Source: Streptomyces chromofuscus (GTDB lineage Bacteria > Actinomycetota > Actinomycetes > Streptomycetales > Streptomycetaceae). Taken from it: a DNA stretch of 64,000 nt. A model generated the notes under the pieces. That model ran no database searches and had not been told where the DNA came from. It was given only the letters and a program-made list of their open reading frames with translations. Positions 17,082 to 25,986 of the stretch are shown one piece after another; the stretch's first letter is position 1; each line of letters starts with the position of its first letter. The stretch lies in NCBI RefSeq assembly GCF_015160875.1, contig NZ_CP063374.1, forward strand, positions 806,001-870,000, read 5' to 3'. The position numbers were made by a program, and so were the translations under genes.

Positions 17082-17640
17082 TCACGTCGGCTCCGGTGCC
17101 GTGCGCACCTCGACGCCGCGGTCCCGGACGCTGCCCGGGACCGGCAGGTCGCCCCCTTCGCGGACGATGGTGACCATGCGGAAGCCGGTGCGGCGGTGGG
17201 TGAGGGGGGAAGGAGGCGGCAGGCGCTGGTCCCGGCGACGACCGGGAACGAGCCGTACCGGCTGACGCGAGGCCGCTCGCGAACTGCAGTCCGTCCAGCA
17301 GCGCTTCGGGCCGGTCACGCCGGGCTCCGGCGCATCGGCCGACCCGTGCGAACAGCGCGTCGCGGGGCGGGAGTTCGGGACCGAGCGGGCGGCCCCCGGT
17401 CTCGGCGACGGTCTCGACACGGGTCGCCGCGGGTCGCTCCGGCCGTCGACGCGCAGGATGCGGCCGTCCTCGACTCCGGTCAGGAAGCGGCCCGGGGTCG
17501 GCGACGACGACCTCGGGGCCCCGCGCGCCGGTGTCGACGTGAACCGGGGCGCGCGGCGGGGCCGTTGGGCGCAGCGGCACGAGGGGCGGGGACCGGGCAC
17601 GGGCGGCTGCCCTTCGCGGTCGGGGGCGTGACGCCCGGGC
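17082..17640 (-). pseudogene. Remnant of a strictosidine-synthase/SMP-30-like beta-propeller gene
   Basis: Fragments in different reverse frames line up with one family. LTGVEDGRILRVDG and an adjacent-frame TVAETGG/RPLGPEL segment correspond to the first propeller blades; FRMVTIVREGGDLPVPGSV corresponds to the C-terminal FHMVTGVRExxGxLYLGS motif. The whole middle of the protein is gone and at least two frameshifts separate the parts, so no product is possible. Family assignment is from motif memory. Confidence 0.5.
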
Positions 17641-17663
17641 GGGTGCCCGTCGCGGCCGCTCCC

Positions 17664-17951
17664 CTACCAGCCCTTCTCGAACAGCCGGGCCACCTCGGCG
17701 ATGCGCACCTCGTCGCGGCGGTAGTACGTACGGCGCCGGACCCGCTTGGCGCGCAGCATGCCGAGGTCCGCCAGGAGGGTGAGGTGGGTGTGGGCCACCG
17801 AGCGGCGCACACCGAGCTTCGCGGCGACGGCGTCGGCGCACACGCCGTCCGCGACGAGGTCGGTGTGCCGTCGGGGTGGGAAGTGGGCGACCGGATCCTT
17901 CAGCCACTCCAGGATGCGCAGGCGGGTGTCGTTGGCGGGAGGTTGCAGCAT
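17664..17951 (-). CDS. ArsR-type winged-helix regulator
   Basis: A 95-residue single-domain repressor-like protein: RLRILEWLKDPVAHFPP (helix 1), VCADAVAAKLGVRRSVAHTHLTLLADLGMLRAKRV (helix-turn-helix and recognition helix) and RRTYYRRDEVRIAEVARLFEKGW (wing and dimer helix). This is the usual length for ArsR proteins that act without a ligand domain. No metal-binding Cys pair is present apart from one Cys before the HTH, so a metal sensor role is doubtful. It is the only intact gene between two pseudogenes. Confidence 0.82.
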   Translation of the reverse strand: MLQPPANDTRLRILEWLKDPVAHFPPRRHTDLVADGVCADAVAAKLGVRRSVAHTHLTLLADLGMLRAKRVRRRTYYRRDEVRIAEVARLFEKGW

Positions 17952-18189
17952 TCTCGTCCCCCTCGGTCCGGGCGCTCACAAGCGGCTTTCCCACTGTGGC
18001 GCCGGGCAAGCGGCCCCGCCGGGCACACCGCCGCACTTGACCGGGATCGAACGGGCCTTCGACGCAATGTCGCGGAAGCGCGACCACTCGGCCGCGGAGG
18101 TGCGCCCTCCCCGACCGGGTCGTCCGGATGCGCCGAGGACCGGTACGCGGCTCCCCGGAGCGGGGACCCTGTCCAGGCCTCGCGGAAGG

Positions 18190-18460
18190 TCACCGCACTC
18201 CCGGCCGGGGGCGGGCTCCTCGGCAGTCCGGCTCGGCACGACAGGGCCCTCGCCCTGGCGGTGGGCGAACCACGCCATCGCCGGCAGCGCCCGGTCGTCG
18301 TAGCCGAACAGCGCCTGATTCTCCCATCGTTGTCCGGAGGAGGCGTCTGCCGGGTCCCAGCCGTTGCCGGGGACCGCGGTCCAGGTGGCCGCCCAGGGGA
18401 AGACGCCGAGGCCGCGGCGGTTCGGGACGGCCTCCAGGATGCTGGTGACGTCGACGGGGT
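18190..18460 (-). pseudogene. C-terminal remnant of a GH53 arabinogalactan endo-galactanase
   Basis: Reading on the reverse strand, VDVTSILEAVPNRRGLGVF, WTAVPGNGWDPADASSGQ and WENQALFGYDDRALPAM match the end of GH53 endo-beta-1,4-galactanases (typically VPNxxGxGVFxWEPAW...W(E)NQALFDFxGxALPAL). The catalytic glutamates and signal peptide are missing; homology stops abruptly near 18455. That is where the truncated LacI-family gene begins on the other strand, pointing to one deletion that removed the 5' halves of both genes. Confidence 0.6.
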
Positions 18461-19184
18461 GCTGCCGGTCTCCAGCCACTCCGGGGACCCGGTGGCGCAG
18501 GAGCTGCGGGAGGCCGGGGTGCCACTGGGGGCGTGCGGCAAGCCGATCGGGCCGGGCTCGAAGGTGAGTCACGTGGCCGCCGACGACCGGGACGGCGCGC
18601 GGGACATGGTCCGTCATCCGCTGTCGCTGGGGCGGCGCCGGATCGGGGTCGTCACCGGCCCGCCGGACACACCCGGCGGTGCGGAGCGGCTCGCCGGGTA
18701 CCGGGAGGTGCTCACCGAGGCCGGCGTCGCCGTCGACGAACGCCTGATCGTCTCCGGCGACTACAGCCGGGCCGGCGGCGAGGCGGGCGCCGAGCGGCTG
18801 CTCGCACGGGCTCCCGGCACGGACGCGGTGTTCGTCGCGTCGGACCTGATGGCGCAGGGCGTGCTCACCGCACGGCGGCGGGCGGGGCGCCGGGTGCCGC
18901 AGGACGTGGCGGTCGGCGGTTTCGACGACTCCCCCGCCGTCGTCGCCGTGAGCCCGGCAGCTGACGACCATCCGGCAGCCGTGGGACCGGATCAGCGCGG
19001 AGATGGTGCGGGTGCTGCTCACGCAGATCGGCGGGAGGATCCGGCGGCGGTCATTCTGCCGACGGAGCTGGTGAAGCGGGCGTCGACGCAGCGGGGACCG
19101 GCGCGTGACGGCGAGCCGCGGCAGCGTGCGCGGCAACTGGTCAGGATCGAAGAAGCCGTCCACCGCTCCCCCGGCCTAGCGTGA
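18450..19184 (+). pseudogene. LacI-family regulator remnant without its DNA-binding domain
   Basis: The periplasmic-binding-like domain reads DGVLPVSSHSGDPVAQELR, VAADDRDGARDMVRHPLSLG, RRRIGVVTGPPDT, ERLAGYREVLTEAGVAVDE and VFVASDLMAQGVLTA, all standard for LacI-family sugar sensors. The N-terminal helix-turn-helix and hinge are absent, and there is no start. Between about 18955 and 19035 the homology moves to another frame (LTTIRQPWDRISAEMVRVLL) and then returns (DPAAVILPTELVKR), so two frameshifts are also present. It sits head-to-head with a galactanase remnant, whose gene it probably once regulated. Confidence 0.75.
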
Positions 19185-19234
19185 GGCCACCGACGGAAAC
19201 AGCCGTCGGACCACGCCACACGAGGAGTACGCCA

Positions 19235-19585
19235 ATGACCGCCGGCCTGCAGACGATCGTCTACCCCGTCAAGGACCTGGAGAAGGCGAAGTCGCTGTTC
19301 AGCGCGCTGCTGGGAGTCGAGCCGCACACGGATCAGCCCTACTACGCGGGTTTCCGGTACGCCGGGCAGGAGATCGGCCTCGACCCGAACGGTCATGCGC
19401 AGGGCCTGACCGGTCCGGTCCCGTTCTGGCACGTGGCCGACATCCGGGCCACCCTCGCGGCGCTGCTGGCCGCGGGCGCCGAGACCCTGCAGGACGTCCG
19501 GGACGTGGGCGCCGGCCGGCTGATCGCCTCGGTGCAGGACCCCGACGGCAACCTCGTCGGCCTGCTCCAGGACCCGACCGCCTGA
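19235..19585 (+). CDS. VOC-superfamily (glyoxalase/bleomycin-resistance-like) protein
   Basis: A 116-residue single VOC module pair: QTIVYPVKDLEKAKSLFSALLGVEP is the first beta-alpha-beta-beta unit, YYAGFRYAGQEIGLDPN the following strands, and VQDPDGNLVGLLQ the terminal metal-ligand strand (Glu/His replaced here). GAGGAG precedes the ATG by a normal distance. Such proteins bind or degrade small molecules; substrate unknown. It is adjacent to a MarR regulator on the same strand (87 bp apart). Confidence 0.85.
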   Translation: MTAGLQTIVYPVKDLEKAKSLFSALLGVEPHTDQPYYAGFRYAGQEIGLDPNGHAQGLTGPVPFWHVADIRATLAALLAAGAETLQDVRDVGAGRLIASVQDPDGNLVGLLQDPTA

Positions 19586-19624
19586 GCCCTCGCCGTCCCC
19601 GGAAGTTCGGCTTCTTGCGTACGC

Positions 19625-19660
19625 ACTAGTTGCACTCTCAACAATTGGTCGAATCGGTGT
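19625..19660 (+). promoter_or_regulatory. Putative promoter/operator of the MarR gene
   Basis: GTTGCACTCTCAAC contains inverted GTTG/CAAC arms and is followed by AATTGG, 20-45 bp before the MarR start. MarR proteins commonly autoregulate through TTGnnnnnnCAA palindromes of this size. It could also be read as part of a -35 element. Confidence 0.4.
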
Positions 19661-19672
19661 TACCGTGCGGAC

Positions 19673-20077
19673 ATGGCAGCGAAAACAGCCGGCACCGGTC
19701 TCGAGCAGCGGTGGCGGGACATCCTGTCGGCGCACGCGCGCACGATGTGCGAGATCGACCGCGTGCTCCATCCGCACGGGCTCGGTGCGAGCGACTTCGA
19801 GGTGCTGGACATCCTGGCCACCGCCGCGCCCGAGGAGGGCGACCTCTGCCGGGTGCAGAACCTCGTGGGCCGGGTGCACCTCAGCCAGAGCGCCCTGTCC
19901 CGCCTCATCGGCCGACTGGAGAAGGACGGGCTGGTCGAACGGTCGGTCTGCGCGGAGGACCGGCGGGGCGTGTGGGTCGCCCTGACGGGCAAGGGCCGCG
20001 CCCTGCACGCGGAGGTGCTGCCCCTGCACCGGGCGGCGCTGGCCCGGACGCTGGAAGGCCCGGCGACTTCCCCCTGA
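19673..20077 (+). CDS. MarR-family transcriptional regulator
   Basis: A 134-residue winged-helix regulator: dimerisation helix LEQRWRDILSAHARTMCEIDRVL, then DFEVLDILATAAPEEG, CRVQNLVGRVHLSQSALSRLIGRLEKDGLV (recognition helix) and the wing CAEDRRGVWVALTGKGRAL with the conserved DxRG motif. The Cys at the dimer helix could act as a redox or electrophile sensor, as in OhrR/MarR relatives; this is inference. It likely regulates itself and the neighbouring VOC gene. Confidence 0.9.
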   Translation: MAAKTAGTGLEQRWRDILSAHARTMCEIDRVLHPHGLGASDFEVLDILATAAPEEGDLCRVQNLVGRVHLSQSALSRLIGRLEKDGLVERSVCAEDRRGVWVALTGKGRALHAEVLPLHRAALARTLEGPATSP

Positions 20078-20171
20078 TGGCGGGCCACCCGCCGGGGTAC
20101 CCGGTCGTGACGGACTCCGAGCCTCGGGAAAGCTGCCCTGACGGGGCTACCGACCCACGAGAGGTGCCGAC

Positions 20172-20441
20172 ATGACCGACTCCGACGAGATGGCGCTCAC
20201 CCTGCTGAGGGAGCGGGCCGACAGCGGCGACCCCGACGCGATCGACGAGCTGGTCGAACGCGCCGCCGAACGGGGTGACGTGGACGAGCTGCGCCGCCTG
20301 GCCGACCGGGGCAGCAGCGCCGCCACCGACCGGCTCGTCGAAGCCGCCACCGAGCGCGGCGACCTGGACGAGCTGCGCCGCCTCGCCGACGCGGGCAGCA
20401 CCACCGCCGCCGACCAGCTCCTGGAACTCACCACCGAGTGA
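20172..20441 (+). CDS. Small acidic helical-repeat protein
   Basis: An 89-residue, highly acidic protein built of about two and a half copies of a 28-residue unit: LVERAAERGDVDELRRLADRG, then LVEAATERGDLDELRRLADAG, then a partial LLELTTE. The pattern suggests paired helices like ankyrin/TPR-type scaffolds. AGAGGTGCCGAC gives a ribosome-binding site before the ATG. Related short proteins are common in Streptomyces but uncharacterised as far as I know; a protein-binding role is inference. Confidence 0.75.
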   Translation: MTDSDEMALTLLRERADSGDPDAIDELVERAAERGDVDELRRLADRGSSAATDRLVEAATERGDLDELRRLADAGSTTAADQLLELTTE

Positions 20442-20454
20442 CGCGAGGCGGCCG

Positions 20455-21311
20455 TCACAGGACGAACTCGGTCCCGTCGTCAAGCACCTCGATGCCCGCC
20501 TCGGCCGCGCGTGCGCGCGGCCGAGGCGGGATCGAGGAGGGGGCTCATGTCGTCGAGGCGGATGGGCACGCGACGCGGCCCGGACGTCCCGGCCGGGGCG
20601 GTCGCGGCCGGGACCGTGGCCCCCGGAGGGCGACCGCCGCCGTCCAGCACCGCGCAGTCGGCGCCCGCCAGCAGTTCGTCCAGGTCCGCGCCCCGGGCCG
20701 CAAGACGGGGCGCGTGGACGAGGACGCCGCCGGTCGCCAGGTCCTCGATGCGGTACGCCGTCACCCAGCACCCGTCCGTCGCACCGTCCGTCAGACGCCG
20801 GCGCAGGTACGCGGGCGCCGACGCCCCGACGGGGAGCGCGGTGACGACCAGGCCGCCGGAAACCACGAAACCACCCGCGGTGAGGCTTGTCGTGCCACTC
20901 CCAGGGCGCATACCGGTCGACCATGGCGCGTGCGGGCGCGAGCGCGTCGAGGACCGGCGGCGCGGCGTACACCTTCAGGCCCGGACCTCCGCGCAGCTCG
21001 GTCAGCCCGGACACGTGGTCGGGCTCGGCGTCGGTGAGCAGCACGCCCCGCACCGGCGTCCTCAGGGATCCGGGGCCCGGCCACAGTGCCGAGGTGGCGG
21101 TGAGCCGGGCGCGGATGTCCGGCGACGCGTTGAGCAGCCACCAGTCGCGGGAGTTGCCGGTGACGGCCGCCGCCTCCTGGGTGCGGGAGGGCAGTTTGCC
21201 GTCACGGGCGGCGGCGCACGGCGTGCAGCCGCAGTTCCACCGCGGGAAGCCGCCACCGGCCGCGGTGCCGAGCAGGACGACCCTCAAGACGACCCCCGAC
21301 GTTCCGCACAT
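20455..21311 (-). pseudogene. Decayed pqqB-like gene (metallo-hydrolase fold)
   Basis: The N-terminal half is good PqqB: VVLLGTAAGGGFPRWNCGC, WWLLNASPDIRARL, RGVLLTDAEPDHVSGL. Near 20905 the homology changes frame (SLTAGGFVVSGGLVVTALPV ... GGVLVHAPRLA, ADCAVLDG), the MGHLPVSG region is deleted, and a second frame change at about 20510 leads to the terminal AGIEVLDDGTEFVL, stop 20455-20457. PqqB is the Zn enzyme of pyrroloquinoline-quinone maturation; no pqqA, C, D or E is nearby. At least two frameshifts plus a deletion make it non-functional. Confidence 0.72.
20495..20530. repeat. 16-bp perfect inverted repeat in the pqqB remnant
   Basis: CCCGCCTCGGCCGCGC (20495-20510), a GTGC loop and the exact complement GCGCGGCCGAGGCGGG (20515-20530). 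It coincides with the second frameshift of pqqB, so it may be the mutation itself (a hairpin-templated duplication). It lies 54 bp after the convergent small gene, so it could also now terminate transcription. Confidence 0.8.
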
Positions 21312-21388
21312 TTCCGGTCGACCTCGGCGTCCGTCGGAGGGGCGGCCCCCGCGTGACGTGGGCGTTCAGGCGAGGTGAACGCCCGGGC

Positions 21389-21796
21389 TCAGCGCTGCGG
21401 CCGGGCCAGCAGGGTGCGCACCCCGTCCGAGGTGAGCGTCAGACCGTGCGACGAACTGCCGTCGATGGTGAGGGAGAGATCGTCCGACGGCCACTGCGAG
21501 GCGAGGGCGCCGAGCGGTACGAGGCGATAGCGGGAAACGAACGGCAGCAGCTCGGCCATCTCCAGCTCGGAGGTGAACACGGGCACCACCGGACGCCCGT
21601 CCGGCTCCTCCAGCACCGGCAGCGCCACCGCGGTGGGGTCGGCGGCCTCCTCGTCGGCGGCGTCGTCCGGCACGGGGATCAGCACCTCGCTGCTCGCGAG
21701 CGTGTCCAGCGCCGCCTCGTCCTCGGTGTTCACGACGAGCGCGTCCAGCGCCCGCTGGGCCGGTGTGGGGGTGGGGTCGTTCGCGGGTGTCTCCAT
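21389..21796 (-). CDS. SseB-family protein
   Basis: A 135-residue protein with the SseB N-terminal domain fold: ALDALVVNTEDEAALDTLASSEVLIPVPDD, LPVLEEPDGRPVVPVFTSELEMAELLP, then SLTIDGSSSHGLTLTSDGVRTLLA. In E. coli SseB was linked to serine tolerance; in actinobacteria the domain is widespread, sometimes with type VII secretion genes, but its role is unclear. The ATG at 21796 begins METPANDPTPTPAQ. Confidence 0.8.
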   Translation of the reverse strand: METPANDPTPTPAQRALDALVVNTEDEAALDTLASSEVLIPVPDDAADEEAADPTAVALPVLEEPDGRPVVPVFTSELEMAELLPFVSRYRLVPLGALASQWPSDDLSLTIDGSSSHGLTLTSDGVRTLLARPQR

Positions 21797-21959
21797 GGCG
21801 GATTCCCTGATCGTGGGGTTGGGGGGCCCGCCCGGGCCAAGATCGGTCCCCGGTGCGGCCCTCGACGCGTACCCCGGCGGGGCGCAGACCATTCCCCGTC
21901 GGGAGGAGAAACCCGGGCACGTCCGGGCCGGGCCCGGCCCCACCCGTCCTGGGGCGGCT

Positions 21960-22500
21960 GGTCCGGGTCGGCCCTTCGCGACGGGGTCAGCCGCAGCACC
22001 GAGGCCTCCCCGTCGCCGCGAGCAGCAGCGCGACGGCCGGCCCGGCGCAGGGGCAGGTGAGCCGAACATGGCGCCCACGGAGACGGCGGGTCGCGCGCGG
22101 TGCTCGACGCCCGGGGCGGCCCGACCGGCAGGCCCTCGACGCGGGTCCGGCTCTCCCGTGGTGAGGGAGACCGCCCGGAGCCCGCGGTGCGCCGTCTCCG
22201 CGTGAACGCCTCGTCACCCACGATCACCATTCCCCGCGGCGCGCCGAGCCCGTCCGCGACGGTCACCGTGCTCCCGTCCTCCGCGACACGGAGCACGGCC
22301 CACCGGTCTTCGCGCCATGGCAGCGCCCGGCCGCACGAAGGCCGCGTCGACGGGACGACCAGGCCCTTCGGCGCCGACGGTGAGGTGGTCGCCGCCGTCG
22401 ATGGCCACGATCCGGCCCGCGCCTCGGCCATGACGAGCGAGCCGTCCTGGCTCACAGCGTCGCCGAGGGCCGACCGGCCGCCCCTTCCCTGGTGGTGCGC
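21960..22500 (-). pseudogene. Remnant of a second beta-propeller (NHL/ScyD-like) gene
   Basis: Segments of one protein alternate between reverse frames: AVSQDGSLVMAEA, then AGRIVAIDGGDHLTVGAEG and RPVDAAFVRPGA in a second frame, then WAVLRVAEDGSTVTVADGL with GAPRGMVIVGDEAFT, and finally TRVEGLPVGPP and VLRLTP before a stop. The repeat pattern is that of NHL/ScyD-type propellers. At least three frameshifts exclude a product. The exact ends are uncertain. Confidence 0.5.
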
Positions 22501-23055
22501 CGCGGGGGGCCGGTCGCCGAACGGCCCGGCGGTCACCGAACCGGCTGTGAGTGCGGGCCCCGTGCGCCCACCGCCACACCTACCGCTTCCGGTCGCCCTC
22601 CATCGCCCCGCCGGCCCGGCCGGCGCCGTAGTCGAGCCGCTGTGCGGTCCTCACCAGAGCGGCGAGAGGATCACTCGAAGGAGTGCGCGGCTCCACCCGG
22701 ATACCCCGGTTCTTCCGCACACGGAAACGGACCAGCCATCGTGCGACCGTGATCCCTGCCAACCGTCCTCCCCTTTCGCGCACTTCGGGGACACCCACGC
22801 CCGGCGGCGCTGTTCGCCAGGGTAATTCGCCAGGCCCCGCCACCCCTTCCACCGCGTAGAAATATCCACCCGCAAGGACAGGAGAATCCGATCAGACCAC
22901 CGGAACGTCGCACAAGATGCGTGCAACTCGCGCATACGTGCGCGTGACCGAGCCGCCGTGCCCCGGCCTCGGCCGAACACCTGAGGAGGGAAAGCGACTT
23001 GGACGGCGGCGGGCCCCGCCGTACGCGACCGGCGGCGCCCGCTGCCGTGCGGCCG
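22501..23055. other. Intergenic region without recognisable gene
   Basis: About 550 bp between the propeller remnant and the 3' end of the discoidin amidohydrolase. Open frames here are Arg/Ser/Pro-rich on both strands with no family resemblance. Parts are less GC-rich (for example around 22860-22890). It may be further decayed DNA; nothing supported. Confidence 0.4.
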
Positions 23056-25113
23056 TCAGCTGCTGTGGACACCCACCTCGTACAGCGAGTAACCCCAGTC
23101 GGTGCCCCGGTCCAGGCCCTGGACGCGGACGTACCGGGCGGGTGCCGGGGTGAACCGCGCGGTGTCCAGGCCGCCGTCACCGGCGGTGGTGGACCAGGCG
23201 GTCCGCCAGTTCACGCCGTCGGTGGAGAGCTCGACGCGGTAAGCCTTCCCGTACGCCCGCTCCCAGTCGAGCGTGACGCGCCCGACCAGGTTCGTCGACC
23301 CGAGATCGATCCGCAGCCACTGGTCGTCGCTCCAGTCGCTGGCCCAGCGGGTGTCCGGCGCGCCGTCCACGGCCCGGCCCGGCGCGTAGCTGGTGAACGG
23401 GTTCCACTCGGCCGAGCTGGCCGTGGCGGAGCCGCCCGCGGCGAGGTTGACGCCGGCCTGGTGCCGCTCGGACGCTCCCCAGGTGTCCAGGTAGGACTCG
23501 GCGCCCCGGAACAGGTCGTCCACCACGCCCTGACCGCCGACGAGCCGGACGTCCTCGATCCAGTCCGGGACGAGCCCGTAGTGCGCGGCGCCGTCGGTGT
23601 TCAGGTCCCAGGTGCGCCGGCCGGTGGTCTGCCGGTCGATGACCGAGCCGCCGTCGGCACTGCGGAAGGGGTACCGCACGGGGTTCGGGGCGTCCGCGCC
23701 GCGCGGGGCCGGCCAGCCGCCGACGCCGTTCATGTCGGTGCCGTAGGCGTAGCCCACGTCGTACTTCTCGCGCAGCGCGTCGGTGCGCCGCGCCTCGGCG
23801 CCGAACTCCTCGGAGCCGTGCATGTACTGGGCGATGAAGCCGCCGAGCGAGTAGACCCGCTCCGTCCAGTTGAGGTCCATCCAGCTGTGCGAGGACAGCA
23901 CGCCCGGATACGACTCGGCCTCGAAGATGTCGAGCACCCGGCCGGTGGCCTTGACGCTCATGTGGTCGATCTCGAGCATCATCTTGCGCTTCATCATGCC
24001 GCGCACGGCGTACTCGCCGAGTTCGGTGAGTCCGCGCACGTTGCACTGGGCGTCCGCGCCGTACGAGGGGACCTCCACGCCGGCGGGGAGTTCCTTCTCG
24101 GCCTCGGGTGCCGCCGCGCCGCCGATGGGGTTGTCGTGCTGCGGTCCGGCGCACGGTTCCGTCTTCCAGAAGGTGCCGGTCGACAGGAACTGCCCGACGT
24201 TGATCGCCGTGCCGAGCGCGCCCGAGTCGAAGCGGACACCGCACAGCGCGTTGTCGAACTTGTGGCACAGGAACATGCTGCGCACGCCGAGGGCGTGCAA
24301 CTCGTCCAGTCCCTTGTCGATGTCCTCCTTGCTGCACTGCGCGATGTCCAGGATCTGCTTGCACCCGAACGGTTCGGAGGTCTCGACGCCGAGGATCACC
24401 GCCAGCTTGCCCTGCTCGATGACCTGACGGGCCTGCGCACTGTCGGTGACGATCCGGAACCAGCCCTTGCCGGGGCCGCCGTACATCCGGTCGACGTAGT
24501 CCTGGAGGTCGTACGTCAGCTTGGCCTGCAGCCGGATCGACGTCATCTCGTCGCAGCTGCGGTCCTTGAAGAAGTAGACGGAGCAGATCACGCCGTTGGT
24601 GACGAGGTCGTTGACGAGGACGCGCTGGCCGCCGCGCCAGGCCCGCTCCACCCAGGCGTAGTAGTTCTGCTGGTGGGTCAGCGAGTCATGGGCGGGCCAG
24701 TCCTCGAACGTGGGCCAGCCGACCGGGTCGTGGCGGCCGTCACCGCCGTTGGTGATGAAGTCGAAGACGGCGAGTGAGCCGTCGGGGTAGTGCTCGGGGC
24801 AGTCCTTGAGCGCGTCGGCGATGCCCGCCTCGGAGAAGGTCCTGCCGCAGATGAGCCGTCCGCCGAACGCCTCGTTGGAGAACAGGTGGTTGTGCAGGTC
24901 GGCGAAGCCGCGCACCTCGCCCTGGGCGTTCGTGCCGGTGAACGGCTCGCCCGTGACATTGATCTGCGAGTCCGGGGCGGGTCGTGCGACCGGGTTCCAC
25001 CAGTCGGTTCCGGCCGCCGAGCTGGGCGACGGGCCGAGGACGGTGGCGAGCACGAGGAGGAGCAGCGACACGACGGTGACGTGTCTGCGGCGGTTCGGGC
25101 GTCGTGGAGCCAT
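23056..25113 (-). CDS. Secreted amidohydrolase-like protein with C-terminal F5/8 (discoidin) domain
   Basis: A 685-residue exported protein. The signal peptide is residues 1-34 (HVTVVSLLLLVLATVLGPSP, cleavage near SSAAG). The large N-terminal domain contains FADLHNHLF (about 70-78), a metal-binding HxH motif of amidohydrolase/M19 dipeptidase-like barrels, plus LEIDHMSVKATG, VLSSHSWMDL and YGTDMNGVGG, placing further His/Asp ligands in barrel order. Six or more Cys suggest disulfides. From about residue 555 an F5/8 type C domain follows (ATASSAEWNPFTSYAPGRAVDG, WLRIDLGS, RYVRVQG), probably for surface glycan binding. The substrate is unknown. Confidence 0.8.
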   Translation of the reverse strand: MAPRRPNRRRHVTVVSLLLLVLATVLGPSPSSAAGTDWWNPVARPAPDSQINVTGEPFTGTNAQGEVRGFADLHNHLFSNEAFGGRLICGRTFSEAGIADALKDCPEHYPDGSLAVFDFITNGGDGRHDPVGWPTFEDWPAHDSLTHQQNYYAWVERAWRGGQRVLVNDLVTNGVICSVYFFKDRSCDEMTSIRLQAKLTYDLQDYVDRMYGGPGKGWFRIVTDSAQARQVIEQGKLAVILGVETSEPFGCKQILDIAQCSKEDIDKGLDELHALGVRSMFLCHKFDNALCGVRFDSGALGTAINVGQFLSTGTFWKTEPCAGPQHDNPIGGAAAPEAEKELPAGVEVPSYGADAQCNVRGLTELGEYAVRGMMKRKMMLEIDHMSVKATGRVLDIFEAESYPGVLSSHSWMDLNWTERVYSLGGFIAQYMHGSEEFGAEARRTDALREKYDVGYAYGTDMNGVGGWPAPRGADAPNPVRYPFRSADGGSVIDRQTTGRRTWDLNTDGAAHYGLVPDWIEDVRLVGGQGVVDDLFRGAESYLDTWGASERHQAGVNLAAGGSATASSAEWNPFTSYAPGRAVDGAPDTRWASDWSDDQWLRIDLGSTNLVGRVTLDWERAYGKAYRVELSTDGVNWRTAWSTTAGDGGLDTARFTPAPARYVRVQGLDRGTDWGYSLYEVGVHSS

Positions 25114-25335
25114 GGTCGTTACCCACGTCCCTAGGTCGGCGGGATGGCACGGTCGACGAGCCGGGCCCTTGCGAGGGCGCTACTGACGGGTTGTCATGAC
25201 CGGCGCGATACTCGACGAGGATGACCAGCGGTGCTGGGGACGTCAAGAGCCGTGCGGTATCGGGCCGTTGAGCGGTCTGGTGCACCCGTTCCCCGGTCGC
25301 CGGGCGTCCGCGGCGAGCGGGGCACGGGGCCGGTG

Positions 25336-25986
25336 TCAGGTGTCGGGGCACTCCTTCCACGCCAGGTGGTAGATGGTGCTGATGTCCCCGTCGGTCGAGT
25401 CCATCGTCATGAAGCTGGTCCTCGCCGGGTCGGAGGTGCCCGCGCTCACCCGCAACTCGGTGTTGATGTTGAAGTTGCGCTGGACGCCGCAGGGCGCCCA
25501 GACCAGCTGGGCCCAGTCGGTGGTGTCGGTGGCCTGCCAGTTGTCGTTGTAGGGGCCGCGGAACGGGTGGTTGCGGAACTCCGTGTTCGAGGAGCCCTGG
25601 AAGTAGTACGAGGCCCGCTGGACGGCGCTCGCGCCGGACTGGAGCGCCGCGAAGCCGCGGTAGTCGGCGCTGGCGACGGCGTACGTGAAGCCCTGCGGCA
25701 CGTGGACGATCAGGTTGAGCTGGCAGTTCTTGCGGAACGCCGTGGGGTCGGAGCTGCCGCCGACCTGGGCGAGGTACTCGCTGTAGGTCACGGTGAAGGC
25801 CGTGTTGTCCGGCGACACGGCGACGGCGGCTGTGCCTTGCGGGCAGCCGGAGCCGTTCACCGTGGCGACCTTGATGACGATGCGGTCCGGGGGCGGGTCG
25901 ACGATTCCGGACCCCGGGTCGTGTGCGGGTACCGCGGTGGCGAGCAGCGCGCCGATCGCGCCGCTCAGGAGCAGGCCGGCAGCCAT
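25336..25986 (-). CDS. Secreted DUF4360 protein
   Basis: A 216-residue exported protein: signal peptide MAAGLLLSGAIGALLATAVPA, then the DUF4360 domain with VNGSGCPQGTAAVAVSPDN, FTVTYSEYLAQVG, KNCQLNLIVHVPQGFTYA and the paired Cys of QLVWAPCGVQ and WKECPDT. Function is unknown in bacteria; fungal and actinobacterial relatives are secreted. The ATG at 25986 is used because the longer frame before it lacks a signal peptide. TTGACA on the reverse strand (26064-26059) may be its -35 element. Confidence 0.85.
   Translation of the reverse strand: MAAGLLLSGAIGALLATAVPAHDPGSGIVDPPPDRIVIKVATVNGSGCPQGTAAVAVSPDNTAFTVTYSEYLAQVGGSSDPTAFRKNCQLNLIVHVPQGFTYAVASADYRGFAALQSGASAVQRASYYFQGSSNTEFRNHPFRGPYNDNWQATDTTDWAQLVWAPCGVQRNFNINTELRVSAGTSDPARTSFMTMDSTDGDISTIYHLAWKECPDT

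Noticed and set aside
22651-22980. 109-residue open frame on the minus strand
   Set aside because: Composition is Arg/Ser/Trp-rich, no ribosome-binding site and no family resemblance; probably chance.
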